A model generated the notes under the pieces. It saw nothing but the letters and a program-made list of their open reading frames with translations, searched no databases and had not been told where the DNA came from. Below, piece after piece: positions 49,375-58,464 of a stretch of DNA of 64,000 nt (position 1 is the first letter of the stretch; every line of letters starts with the position of its first letter). The stretch is from Muribaculum sp. (GTDB taxonomy: Bacteria; Bacteroidota; Bacteroidia; Bacteroidales; Muribaculaceae): NCBI GenBank assembly GCA_009775095.1, contig VSOZ01000002.1, positions 186,001 to 250,000 on the forward strand. The letters run 5' to 3'. A program made the position numbers and the translations under genes.

Positions 49375-50403
49375 GTGAAGATATTGAAGACTTTATACAT
49401 TCTTGTTCTGGCTGTTCTGGTCGCGGCTTGTGGTGATGACACGGAGTTTCGCGTGGCCGGTGAAGTGCAGGGGCTCGGTACACGTACCATAAACATGCTG
49501 TATGTGGCTGACGGGTCGGTGCGTTCGGTGTCTACGGCGGCGATAGACGGCAAGTTTGACCTGCGGGGCAATTCCGAGGGATATACCGTGGTGGAGTTGT
49601 TTGTGGGAGCCAAAGGCAATGTGCCCTTGGCGCGTATGCTTGCCAAGAACGGAGAGACTCTTCACTGTAAACTTGACATAGAGGATCCGTCGAAGAACGA
49701 AATAAAAGGCAACAAACCTTCCGAGCAATGGAGCACCTTTGTAAGGGAGAATGCGGCGGTGCTCAACGACGGTACACCCGGCATGGTAAATTCTTTAGTG
49801 ACAAAATATGTGGAGAGCCACACTGACAACATAGTGTCGTCGCTACTGATGCTTACATCTTACAATTCGGTCAACAACGAGTCGCGCGCCGACTCGCTTT
49901 TTGCCGTGATAGCTCCCGCAGCGCGTCCCGCCAAGTTGGTTGACGACTATCGGTTGCTGCTGTCATATAACAACAGTGCCGCCCTGAATGCCAAAGTGAG
50001 GTCGTTCACTCTGTATTCGCTCGGCGACTCCGTAGAGCGCTATTCGCCATACAAATCAAGCTATTCGATGCTCTATTTTACCGACGGTACTCAGCGGACT
50101 GATACGATTGTGCGGCAGATACAACGTCCTTACGACAACTATTCGCGCAAGCGGTTCAGAGTGGTGGAGGTGTCGTTCGCTCCCGACTCGGCGGCGTGGA
50201 AGCGCGCATCGACCGACAGCCTCGGATGGACCCGTGTGTGGGCTCCCGGCGGTGTTGCCCATAGCTCATTTGACGCTCTCAACATACCGCGCATACCGTT
50301 CTATATTCTTACTGATTCTACGGGTGCGCAGGTGTATCGCGGCTCGGCATTGCGTCAGGCTATCGACTCTCTTGACTCGCGGATAAAAAAACTCACAAAA
50401 TGA
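49375..50403 (+). CDS. DUF4369-type lipoprotein with thioredoxin-like C-terminus, GTG start
   Basis: A 342-residue lipoprotein. GTG-initiated MKILKTLYILVLAVLVAAC (lipobox LVAAC) then a DUF4369 domain (about 25-110: FRVAGEVQGLGTRTINMLYVADG, quoted in part) and a C-terminal thioredoxin-like domain (FRVVEVSFAPDSAAWKR, LNIPRIPFYILTDSTG) lacking a CxxC pair. Such proteins are usually periplasmic and tied to the outer membrane. The stop overlaps the methyltransferase start. Confidence 0.75.
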   Translation: MKILKTLYILVLAVLVAACGDDTEFRVAGEVQGLGTRTINMLYVADGSVRSVSTAAIDGKFDLRGNSEGYTVVELFVGAKGNVPLARMLAKNGETLHCKLDIEDPSKNEIKGNKPSEQWSTFVRENAAVLNDGTPGMVNSLVTKYVESHTDNIVSSLLMLTSYNSVNNESRADSLFAVIAPAARPAKLVDDYRLLLSYNNSAALNAKVRSFTLYSLGDSVERYSPYKSSYSMLYFTDGTQRTDTIVRQIQRPYDNYSRKRFRVVEVSFAPDSAAWKRASTDSLGWTRVWAPGGVAHSSFDALNIPRIPFYILTDSTGAQVYRGSALRQAIDSLDSRIKKLTK

Positions 50404-51113
50404 TGGATAAAGTACCTGCAGTATATCTTATACCGGTGATGTTGGGCGATACGGGGGCCGACCGTGTATTGCCGCCTTTCAACCTCGAGGTCATCAAGGG
50501 GCTGCGGTATTTTATTGTCGAGAATCTTAGGTCGGCGCGTCGGTTTCTTAAACGTTGCGACCGGTCGATTGACATAGACTCGCTTGTCTTTGCGGAGTTG
50601 AACGAGCACACGCCCGCTGAAGCCGTGGCGGCTCTCCTTGCTCCCGCCGAAGCGGGCAATGATGTAGGCGTAATATCGGAGGCCGGATGTCCGGCCGTGG
50701 CCGATCCGGGAGCCGATGTGGTGGCCATAGCGCAGCAGCGCGGCTACAGGGTGGTGCCTCTTGTAGGTCCGTCAAGTATACTTATGTCGCTGATGGGTTC
50801 GGGATTCAACGGACAGAGTTTTGCCTTCAACGGTTATCTGCCTATCGACGGGGGAGCGCGCGCAGCCAAATTAAAAGAGATGGAGCGGCGCATACGACAT
50901 GAGCATCAGACACAAATATTCATTGAGACTCCGTACAGAAACAACAAGCTCATCGGCGAACTGTCGCACATACTGCCGGGGGCGCTGAAGTTGTGTGTGG
51001 CCTCTGACATAACGGGCGAGCGCGAGAGCATAGTCACGCGGCCGCTGTCGTACTGGAAGAGCGCTACATACAATTACGACAAGATACCGACGATATTTTT
51101 ACTATATAAATAG
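50400..51113 (+). CDS. Tetrapyrrole-methylase-family SAM-dependent methyltransferase (RsmI-like, shorter)
   Basis: A 237-residue protein: VYLIPVMLGD (about 8-17), DVGVISEAGCPAVADPGADVV (GCPAVADPG, about 98-106), VVPLVGPSSILMSLMGSGFNGQSFAFNGYLP and QIFIETPYRNN. This resembles the class III methylase fold of RsmI, which methylates C1402 of 16S rRNA, but the shorter, diverged sequence and the missing C-terminal part make the target uncertain. Overlaps the lipoprotein stop by 4 bases. Confidence 0.8.
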   Translation: MMDKVPAVYLIPVMLGDTGADRVLPPFNLEVIKGLRYFIVENLRSARRFLKRCDRSIDIDSLVFAELNEHTPAEAVAALLAPAEAGNDVGVISEAGCPAVADPGADVVAIAQQRGYRVVPLVGPSSILMSLMGSGFNGQSFAFNGYLPIDGGARAAKLKEMERRIRHEHQTQIFIETPYRNNKLIGELSHILPGALKLCVASDITGERESIVTRPLSYWKSATYNYDKIPTIFLLYK

Positions 51114-51124
51114 CAGGACAGGCA

Positions 51125-52162
51125 ATGACACGACGAGGCAAATATGATGCGTATGACTTTCCGGGGCTTTTCGATGAAGCGGAGTCCCCGTTGTCGTACG
51201 GAGCTGCAGCGCGCGGGGAGCTTACCGACAAGGTAAGGCTCGCGGGCGGCCAGCCGTCGTTCCCGTCGTCGGAAGTGTCGCCGCTCGGCCCTATCGTGGT
51301 GAGGCCGGTGCCCAACAAGATCGTGTTCATGTCGTTTGGCAGCGGCAGCAGCGGCAACTGTGCCTACATAGGCGACTCCGTGTCGGGATTTTTGATCGAT
51401 GCGGGTGTAGAGCCCAAGCAGGTTGTGCAGGGGCTTGCAGAGCACAATATATCGATGGATAATGTAAAAGGCATATGTATAACGCATGACCACAGCGACC
51501 ATATGCGCTACGCTTACACGTTGGTGAAGAAGTACCGTCATCTTCGGCTATATTGTACTCCACGCGCCATGAACGGTATAATGCGGCGTCATAGTGTGTC
51601 GCGCCGTCTTCGCGATTATCATGTAAGCATATACAAGGAGATACCTTTTGCACTAGGTAACTTTACAATAACGGCGTTTGAGGTCATGCATGACGGCACT
51701 GACAATGCGGGATTCTATGTGCAGCACGATGAACGTGCGTTTGCTATAGCGACCGATCTTGGATGCATTTCGGAGCGTGCCGACTATTATATGCAACGAG
51801 CCGATTATCTTATGGTAGAGAGCAACTATGACCTCAATATGCTGCTCTTCGGACGCTATCCGGAGTATCTGAAGTCAAGAATACGCAATGTCAACGGACA
51901 TCTCGACAACAAGATGACAGCCGAGTATGTGGCCCGTGTATATACGGAGCGACTGAAGTATGTATTTCTATGTCATCTGAGTCAGGACAACAACACGCCC
52001 GAGATAGCCCTTGAAGAGTCGCGTAAGGCTCTTGAGGCTATCGGCCTTAGGGTAGGAGAGGGTAGAAATACTCCGGATGACAATGCTTCGCATGTACAAC
52101 TTGTGGCGCTTCCGCGCTTTGACTGCTCGCAGCTTTACATACTGCGGCCGCAGCAGCATTAA
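51125..52162 (+). CDS. Metallo-beta-lactamase-fold hydrolase (YycJ/WalJ-like) with N-terminal extension
   Basis: A 345-residue protein. The MBL domain begins near residue 66 (KIVFMSFGSGSSGNCAYIGD); metal ligands are in ICITHDHSDHMRYAYT (about 114-129), and later Asp/His in DLGCISERADY and VFLCHLSQDNN. The first 65 residues are low-complexity and P/S/E-rich and are not part of the fold; a later start is possible. Family members act as DNA- or wall-linked nucleases; the function here is unproven. Confidence 0.82.
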   Translation: MTRRGKYDAYDFPGLFDEAESPLSYGAAARGELTDKVRLAGGQPSFPSSEVSPLGPIVVRPVPNKIVFMSFGSGSSGNCAYIGDSVSGFLIDAGVEPKQVVQGLAEHNISMDNVKGICITHDHSDHMRYAYTLVKKYRHLRLYCTPRAMNGIMRRHSVSRRLRDYHVSIYKEIPFALGNFTITAFEVMHDGTDNAGFYVQHDERAFAIATDLGCISERADYYMQRADYLMVESNYDLNMLLFGRYPEYLKSRIRNVNGHLDNKMTAEYVARVYTERLKYVFLCHLSQDNNTPEIALEESRKALEAIGLRVGEGRNTPDDNASHVQLVALPRFDCSQLYILRPQQH

Positions 52163-52185
52163 TATTAATCAAAAAGAGTTTACTT

Positions 52186-53184
52186 ATGGCTAAAAAATTA
52201 TCATATATACTGCGGAGTGGCAAAAACTCAAAGCAAAAATATTATGCGGTAAACTATCTTCGTCAACTTATACCTGAATTTGTATTTGAAAAACGGTTGG
52301 AACGTGTACTTGAAAAGGCTTCGCATCGCCCCGATTTTGAATACATAAAACAGAGGGTTGATTACTATAACAAGCTTAAGCATACTATTAAGTTGCCTAC
52401 TGAGGCAATGACTTTAAAGGAGCATATCATACCTCGTAAGCAAAAGGTATACTATTTCGATACGTATGAGTATCTGCGGTGGTTTCCGAAGGATTACCGG
52501 TGGGGATATTGTCCGGGCGACGTTACATTTATACCCGACTATCCATCAATAGTCAAGAGCCGTCCTATAGCCGGTGAAAATGAGAATTCGGTAGTATTAA
52601 AACTTGATTAGGTGCGCCACTTTATCTTTGTCAATGACAGGAAGAGGTTTATTGAAAAGAAGCCGATAGCTATATTTCGCGGAAAAGTACGTGGAACAAT
52701 CTGCGGCAAAGTCGGAGACAAGGAGGTGCGTATGGAGTTTATGCGTAAGTTCTTCGGAAGCGATATCTGCGATGCGGGCGACGTGAGCCGTGACGCGGAG
52801 CTGCCCCCTGAATGGCATCGCGAGAAAATGACGATAAACGAGCATCTGGATTATATGTTTATCATGGCTTTGGAGGGAAACGACGTGGCGAGCAATCTTA
52901 AGTGGGTCATGTCGTCAAACTCTCTTGCCGTGACGCCACGACCTGTATACGAGACTTGGTTTATGGAAGGTCTTCTTGAGCCGGGAGTTCATTATGTGGA
53001 GGTTAAGCCTGACTTCAGTGACCTCGAAGAGAAGATGAGGTACTACGCCTCGCACCCCGATGAGGCGCAGAAGATAATCGACAACGCCCACAGGTATGTA
53101 GATCAATTTCGCGACAAGGAGCGTGAGGATATAATATCGCTGCTTGTGCTGGACAAGTACTTTAAGATGACCGGCCAGCGTTGA
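52186..53184 (+). pseudogene. Glycosyltransferase family 90-like gene interrupted by an in-frame amber codon
   Basis: One frame runs from ATG 52186 to the stop at 53184 with a single TAG at 52609-52611 after codon 141. Both halves read as one GT90/CAP10-type glycosyltransferase: upstream WFPKDYRWGYCPGDVTFIPDYPSIVKSRPI, downstream HFIFVNDRKRFIEKKPIAIFRGKVRG and NSLAVTPRPVYETWFMEG (pieces quoted separately). The join reads NSVVLKLD, TAG, VRHFIF, where the family usually has a Lys codon; AAG to TAG would be one base. It may be an inactive gene, an assembly error, or amber readthrough. It neighbours an LPS-type kinase. Confidence 0.8.
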
Positions 53185-53196
53185 ATCAAGACGGTA

Positions 53197-53946
53197 TTAT
53201 AATTTAAAAATGCGTTTAAGCCGGTGGCGCATGATGCGGGAGTCCATATAACGCTTATGGTATTTGAGTGCTTCGGCTACAATTTTATTTTCAGGTTCTC
53301 CTGATACCTGTGCGTAGTGGCGTGCCAAGCGCGCGGTTTCGTCAAAGCTGTCGTGCATTGACCGAAACATCGACATCAGTTTTTTTCGTGAGTTTACATT
53401 AAATGCCATGCGATTTACATCAATGTAATAGTATTTGTAGCCGCTCTCGGGCGATCCGATATACAGGACATTGCCGGGGGAGAAGTCCTTGTGCCATATG
53501 CGTGCCTGATATAGTTTGAACATTTCTTGAGCGAGGCCGTGTAGCACATGGTCAGTGTTGGTTTTATTTTCCCAATCGCGCATATTCTCACCGACTATTT
53601 CTTCCGATATGTAGTAGCTTTGTAGTAGCTTTCGGCCGCGTTTAACTTCGGCATATGCTATAATGGCGGGTGTACGGAAGCCGAGTTGCTGGAGCTTCTT
53701 TGAGTTCAGATAGGAGCGCTCGGCTTTGCTTTTGCGCAAATTTGTATATACATAAGAATTTATGAAGCCCGGAAGTTTAAATGACTTGATTATGATTGGG
53801 CGGTTGTCGGTCGTCATACGGTATACCGTGTTGCGGCCTTTGTATATGATTTCGGTGCCCTCGGGTACGCCGTTTTTTACGATCGACTGTATCAGGGGGC
53901 GCATATGCTCGTAGCGTGAACTTATGTGAATATTGTATTTAAGCAT
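53197..53946 (-). CDS. LPS-core kinase, WaaP/InaA-like
   Basis: A 249-residue protein, start at MLKYNIHISSRYEHMRP; a longer frame extends to 54126 but lacks similarity. Kinase features: Lys in IIIKSFKLPG (about 50-59), catalytic ARIWHKDFSPGNVL (HKD-x4-N) and metal Asp in YYYIDVNRM. It probably phosphorylates the LPS or lipid-A/core sugar on the cytoplasmic face. A near-consensus promoter (TAAATTTG 53983-53976, ATTG at 19 bases) lies upstream. Convergent with the GT90 gene. Confidence 0.82.
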   Translation of the reverse strand: MLKYNIHISSRYEHMRPLIQSIVKNGVPEGTEIIYKGRNTVYRMTTDNRPIIIKSFKLPGFINSYVYTNLRKSKAERSYLNSKKLQQLGFRTPAIIAYAEVKRGRKLLQSYYISEEIVGENMRDWENKTNTDHVLHGLAQEMFKLYQARIWHKDFSPGNVLYIGSPESGYKYYYIDVNRMAFNVNSRKKLMSMFRSMHDSFDETARLARHYAQVSGEPENKIVAEALKYHKRYMDSRIMRHRLKRIFKL

Positions 53947-54260
53947 GGCTTTGAGTTTTGTTTCTCCACTGCTCACAAATTTACAATTTTTTTCGGATAT
54001 TGCAATCTGTAGATGTCTTGTATATGGTGGGGTGGGGGAGAGTGAAATTATGATGACATTTTGGGCTTCTGACAATTGAAAATTCCCGTATAAACATGCG
54101 TGCGCGAAAAAATATTTGATTCTCAAAAAGGAAAATACTGCGTAAGGTATTAGGTATTAGGTGTTAAGGCTGGTTTTGGACGTCCGCGACATGCGACCGA
54201 AAAAATCGGGATATTCAAGAAATACGGGAAATTTGCACTAAATTTGTAAAAACTCTTGCA
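53947..54260. other. Intergenic region with divergent promoters and a short tandem repeat
   Basis: 314 bases. It holds the kinase promoter (53976-54006, minus), a TAAATTTG box at 54239-54246 before the next plus-strand gene (close to the ATG at 54261), and three tandem heptamers GGTATTA, GGTATTA, GGTGTTA (54146-54166). No gene seen. Confidence 0.45.
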
Positions 54261-55493
54261 ATGGCACTTAACTACATTTGGATCGCTTTCTTTTTGGTGG
54301 CATTTTTGGTCGCTTTGGGGAAAACTTTGTTTTTCGGAGATTTCAGCATATGGAGTTCGATAATGAGCGCATCGTTTTCGTCGGCGGCCACCGCGTTTGA
54401 GATTTCGCTCGGTCTTACCGGCATCCTGTCGTTATGGATGGGCTTGATGAAGATCGGAGAGCGAGGTGGAGTCATACAATTCTTCGGCCGCATGATAAGT
54501 CCGTTGTTCTGTAGGCTTTTCCCCGGCATCCCCAAGGGTCATCCGGCTATGGGGTCCATATTCATGAACGTTTCGGCCAATATGCTCGGTCTCGACAATG
54601 CCGCTACCCCCTTGGGTCTTAAGGCCATGCAGGAGATGCAGTCGCTAAATACACGTAAGGACACGGCTACCGATGCTATGCTTATGTTCTTGGTACTCAA
54701 CGCTTCGGGACTGTGCTTTATACCGATAGGCATCATGATGTACCGTGCGCAGGCGGGTGCGTCCAATCCTACCGATGTATTTCTGCCCATACTCTTGGCT
54801 ACGTTCATAGCCACTTTTGTCGGCATCGTGGCTATGTGTATAAAACAGCGTATAAAGCTGTGGGACAAGGTAATGATAGCTTGGCTGGGAGGACTTGCCC
54901 TGTTGGTTGGCGGCATAGTGTGGTTTTTCTCCTCGCTGCCTAAAGAAGAGGTCGAATTATACTCTTCGTTTGTGGCTAACGTGTTGCTATTCAGTGTTAT
55001 AATAATGTTTATCTGTGCCGGACTCAAGAAGCGTGTCAACATGTATGACGCTTTTATCGAGGGAGCCAAGGAGGGCTTCAAGACCGCTGTCATGATAATA
55101 CCATATCTTGTGGCGATACTTGTGGCGATAGGCATGTTTCGCGCATCGGGAGCCATGGATGTCGTTACCGAAGCCATAGCCGCTTGCTTCAGCTTTGTAG
55201 GTCTTGACGCTGAATGGGTGGGTGCGCTTCCGACGGCCCTCATGAAGCCGTTGAGCGGCTCGGGTAGCCGCGGCATGATGGTCGATCTTATGAATACATA
55301 CGGTCCGGACGCTTTTGTGTCGCGGGTATCGGCGGCTATTCAAGGCAGTACCGACACGACATTCTATATACTTGCAGTGTACTTCGGCAGCGTAGGAGTG
55401 GTAAAGACACGCTATGCGGTGCCTTACGCTCTGCTTGCCGATGTCGTCGGGTCGCTTGCCGGCGTTGTTGCGGCATACCTGTTTTTCTCCTGA
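54261..55493 (+). CDS. SpmA/SpmB-type fused nucleoside-recognition-domain membrane protein
   Basis: A 410-residue protein with about nine to ten hydrophobic segments. NVSANMLGLDNAATPLGLKAMQEMQSLN (about 110-137) is the SpmA-type gate-like motif, and PLSGSGSRGMMVDLMNTYGPDAFVSRVSAAIQGSTDTTFYI is the SpmB/Gate-like block; both halves are fused in one chain. In spore formers these make spore-maturation proteins; in Bacteroidota the role is unknown and may be nucleoside or ion transport. Confidence 0.85.
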   Translation: MALNYIWIAFFLVAFLVALGKTLFFGDFSIWSSIMSASFSSAATAFEISLGLTGILSLWMGLMKIGERGGVIQFFGRMISPLFCRLFPGIPKGHPAMGSIFMNVSANMLGLDNAATPLGLKAMQEMQSLNTRKDTATDAMLMFLVLNASGLCFIPIGIMMYRAQAGASNPTDVFLPILLATFIATFVGIVAMCIKQRIKLWDKVMIAWLGGLALLVGGIVWFFSSLPKEEVELYSSFVANVLLFSVIIMFICAGLKKRVNMYDAFIEGAKEGFKTAVMIIPYLVAILVAIGMFRASGAMDVVTEAIAACFSFVGLDAEWVGALPTALMKPLSGSGSRGMMVDLMNTYGPDAFVSRVSAAIQGSTDTTFYILAVYFGSVGVVKTRYAVPYALLADVVGSLAGVVAAYLFFS

Positions 55494-55540
55494 TTTTTTC
55501 GCTTTGCGATATTGATTTAATTGCGTATATTTGTTTTGTT

Positions 55541-55972
55541 ATGGAGAATCGAATCGAGTGGCTTACGCGCAATGTGGATATGCCCGCTATCGATACCGGA
55601 CGGCTTGAACGCTGGCTTGGCAAGGTGGCGACGGCTCACGGACGTATTGTCGGGCCGTTGGTATACATATTTTGTGACGATGACGAGATAATCGACGTAA
55701 ACCGTCGTTTTCTCAATCATGATTATTATACGGATATAATAACATTTGACTATTCACGCGGCAGGCTTGTCAGCGGCGACATGTTCATTTCGCTCGATAC
55801 GGTGAGAAGCAACGCTCAGTCGATTGGAGTAGATTATGACAATGAGCTGCTTCGTGTCATCGTACACGGGCTGCTTCACCTCTGCGGCATCAATGACAAA
55901 GGCCCGGGTGAACGTGAGATTATGGAGCGTCACGAGGATGAAGCTCTCGCCATGCTGAATAGTGTAGAATAA
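55541..55972 (+). CDS. ybeY: Endoribonuclease YbeY (rRNA maturation)
   Basis: A 143-residue protein. YTDIITFDYS and SGDMFIS precede the zinc site VIVHGLLHLCGINDK (H-x3-H). The usual third His of the H-x3-H-x5-H motif is replaced by N/D, as is common in Bacteroidetes. It matures 16S rRNA 3' ends and works with Era. mnmG starts 7 bases later. Confidence 0.92.
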   Translation: MENRIEWLTRNVDMPAIDTGRLERWLGKVATAHGRIVGPLVYIFCDDDEIIDVNRRFLNHDYYTDIITFDYSRGRLVSGDMFISLDTVRSNAQSIGVDYDNELLRVIVHGLLHLCGINDKGPGEREIMERHEDEALAMLNSVE

Positions 55973-55979
55973 GTGTGAT

Positions 55980-57857
55980 ATGAGATTTGACTACGATGTG
56001 ATAGTGATAGGTGCCGGTCATGCCGGCTGCGAGGCTGCATCTGCGGCCGCGTGCATCGGCGCGTCCACGCTGCTTGTCACAATGGACATGAACAAGATAG
56101 CCCAGATGAGCTGTAACCCTGCAGTAGGCGGTATAGCGAAGGGGCAGATTGTGCGTGAAATAGATGCTTTGGGCGGTATGATGGCCATTGTCACCGACAG
56201 GACAGCAATCCAGTTTCGCATGCTCAACCGGTCAAAAGGGCCGGCCATGTGGAGTCCTCGCGCACAGAGCGACCGCGTGAAGTTCAGTGCCGAGTGGCGC
56301 AGGATACTTGAGAATACCGACAATCTTTATATGTGGCAGGACTCAGTTGCCTCCCTGCTTATCGAAGAGGGTAGGGTGACCGGCATAAAGACGGCTTTAG
56401 GCATTGTATTCTGTTCAAAGACCGTCGTGCTTACCGCGGGTACGTTCCTCAACGGATTGATGCATGTAGGTCGTGCGCAAGTGGAGGGCGGACGTGTGTC
56501 GGAACCTGCATCGCACGGCATCACCGAGCAGCTTCGCGAATTAGGCTTCGCCACGGCCCGTATGAAGACCGGTACGCCGGTGCGCATCGACGGGCGCAGT
56601 GTGCGCTGGGAGCTTACCGCTCCGCAGGCCGGTGACGACGACTTTCATAAATTCAGTTTTCTGCCCGACGTGCATCGACAGCTCAAGCAGCGCGAATGCC
56701 ATATTGTGTATACCAACACGGCCACTCACGACATACTGCGCGGCGGCTTGCCCGACTCTCCACTTTACAACGGGCAGATACAGAGCATAGGCCCGCGTTA
56801 CTGTCCGAGTATCGAAACCAAGATAGTCACTTTCCCCGACAAGGACGAGCATCAGCTTTTTCTTGAGCCGGAGGGTGAGGATACGCAGGAGTATTATCTT
56901 AACGGTTTCTCGTCCTCACTTCCGTTTGACGTTCAGATAAACGCTCTCATGACTGTGCCGGCACTGAAGGATGTGCAGATATACCGTCCGGGCTATGCCA
57001 TAGAGTACGACTTCTTTGACCCCACACAGCTTCATCACACGCTTGAGACGAAGCTGCTCTCCGGTCTCTTCTTTGCCGGACAGGTCAACGGCACGACCGG
57101 TTACGAGGAGGCGGCGGGGCAGGGGCTCGTGGCCGGTATAAACGCCGCCGCCACAGCTCTTGGACGTGAACCGTTTGTGCTTGGCCGCGACGAAGCTTAT
57201 ATCGGAGTCCTCATTGACGATCTTGTGACGAAAGGTGTCGACGAGCCTTACCGTATGTTTACATCACGTGCCGAATACCGCATTCTGCTCCGTCAGGATG
57301 ATGCCGATATGAGGCTCACTCCGAAAGGCTATGCCATAGGTTTGGCTTCGAAAGAGCGCTATGACCTGATGCGTGAAAAGCTCGAGCAGCGCGATGCCCT
57401 CATAGCCTTTGCCAAGGAGTTCTCGCTGAAGCCCGCTTTGATTAATCCGGCACTGGAGACTCTCGGCACATCGCCGTTGAAGCAGGGAGTCAAGCTCTAC
57501 GACCTTATACTGCGTCCGCAGTTGTCGATAATGACGCTGTGCGATTATATAGCGCCTCTTCGCAAGATAGTCGAAGATATCGATCCGGAGCGCCGTGAGG
57601 AGATAGTGGAGGCGGCCGAGATACTGATAAAGTATCAGGGCTATATAGACCGCGAGCGGCAGGTGGCCGATAAGCTTCATCGTCTCGAAGAACTCAAACT
57701 GAAGGGCCGCTTCGACTATGCCTCGATCAAGGCCCTGTCGACAGAGGCCCGACAGAAGCTCGAGCGAATACAGCCCGAGACTGTGGCTCAGGCGAGCCGC
57801 ATACCCGGTATATCGCCATCTGACATAAACATCCTCCTGCTGTTGATGGGACGGTGA
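55980..57857 (+). CDS. mnmG: tRNA uridine-5-carboxymethylaminomethyl synthesis enzyme MnmG (GidA)
   Basis: A 625-residue flavoprotein: FAD loop VIGAGHAGCEAASAAA (10-25), CNPAVGGIAKGQIVREIDALGGMM, and AGTFLNG; the late GITEQLRELG and GQVNGTTGYEEAAGQGLVAGINAA (about 371-394) are standard. With MnmE it modifies wobble uridines of tRNAs. Very tight to ybeY and followed by parS and apt. Confidence 0.96.
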   Translation: MRFDYDVIVIGAGHAGCEAASAAACIGASTLLVTMDMNKIAQMSCNPAVGGIAKGQIVREIDALGGMMAIVTDRTAIQFRMLNRSKGPAMWSPRAQSDRVKFSAEWRRILENTDNLYMWQDSVASLLIEEGRVTGIKTALGIVFCSKTVVLTAGTFLNGLMHVGRAQVEGGRVSEPASHGITEQLRELGFATARMKTGTPVRIDGRSVRWELTAPQAGDDDFHKFSFLPDVHRQLKQRECHIVYTNTATHDILRGGLPDSPLYNGQIQSIGPRYCPSIETKIVTFPDKDEHQLFLEPEGEDTQEYYLNGFSSSLPFDVQINALMTVPALKDVQIYRPGYAIEYDFFDPTQLHHTLETKLLSGLFFAGQVNGTTGYEEAAGQGLVAGINAAATALGREPFVLGRDEAYIGVLIDDLVTKGVDEPYRMFTSRAEYRILLRQDDADMRLTPKGYAIGLASKERYDLMREKLEQRDALIAFAKEFSLKPALINPALETLGTSPLKQGVKLYDLILRPQLSIMTLCDYIAPLRKIVEDIDPERREEIVEAAEILIKYQGYIDRERQVADKLHRLEELKLKGRFDYASIKALSTEARQKLERIQPETVAQASRIPGISPSDINILLLLMGR

Positions 57858-57858
57858 T

Positions 57859-57874
57859 TGTTTCACGTGAAACA
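57859..57874. other. parS site (ParB-binding palindrome)
   Basis: TGTTTCACGTGAAACA at 57859-57874 is a perfect 16-base palindrome equal to the ParB-binding parS consensus known from Bacillus (TGTTNCACGTGAAACA). It lies in the 60-base gap between mnmG and apt. About 27 kb from the candidate oriC, it fits the usual location of parS near the origin. ParA and ParB genes are not in the window. No second copy was seen. Confidence 0.85.
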
Positions 57875-57917
57875 TAGGTAAGTAAATAATAAACAAACAA
57901 TTAATACTATAAACTTT

Positions 57918-58436
57918 ATGGAATACGTTAAGTCTAAAATCAGGGACGTATATGATTTCCCGAAGCCCGGAATTATATTCCGCGACCTCACTACAATGTT
58001 TAAAGACCCTCGGGCAATGCATATCGTAGGCTGGGACCTCGCACAGCTTTACCGGTCGAAAGGGGTGACCAAAGTGGTGGGTATCGAATCGCGCGGATTT
58101 ATAGGCGGAGCCATACTCGCTTATGAGATCGGTGCCGGCTTCGTACCCGCACGCAAGCCCGGCAAGCTCCCCGCCGACACAGTGAGTGCAAAGTTTGAAA
58201 AGGAGTACGGTTATGACGAAATAGAGATACACCGCGATGCGATAACCCCCGACGACGTGGTAGTGATACACGATGACCTGCTTGCCACCGGCGGCACCAT
58301 GGCTGCATGCTACGAGCTTGTGAAAAGCATGAACCCGCGCAAGGTCTACATCAACTTCATTGTGGAGCTGAGTGCGCTCAACGGTCGTGAGAACCTGCCC
58401 GCCGATGCCGAGGTGACCTCGCTCATAGTTTATTAA
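57918..58436 (+). CDS. apt: Adenine phosphoribosyltransferase
   Basis: A 172-residue type I PRT. IRDVYDFPKPGIIFRDLTTMFKDP (start; quoted in part), GIESRGFIGGAILAYEIGAGFVPARKPGKLP and the PRPP-binding loop VVVIHDDLLATGGTMAACYELV. It converts adenine and PRPP to AMP. It lies 29 bases upstream of uvrC. Confidence 0.95.
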   Translation: MEYVKSKIRDVYDFPKPGIIFRDLTTMFKDPRAMHIVGWDLAQLYRSKGVTKVVGIESRGFIGGAILAYEIGAGFVPARKPGKLPADTVSAKFEKEYGYDEIEIHRDAITPDDVVVIHDDLLATGGTMAACYELVKSMNPRKVYINFIVELSALNGRENLPADAEVTSLIVY

Positions 58437-58464
58437 ACACCCTCTAAATACAGTTGACCGCTAA

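Noticed and set aside
55541..55972. Missing third zinc His in YbeY as a sign of inactivation
   Set aside because: Bacteroidota YbeY proteins commonly have this change; not evidence of a pseudogene.
57264..58271. A 335-codon antisense frame across mnmG and apt
   Set aside because: Crosses parS and two strong genes in the opposite strand; no recognisable domain.
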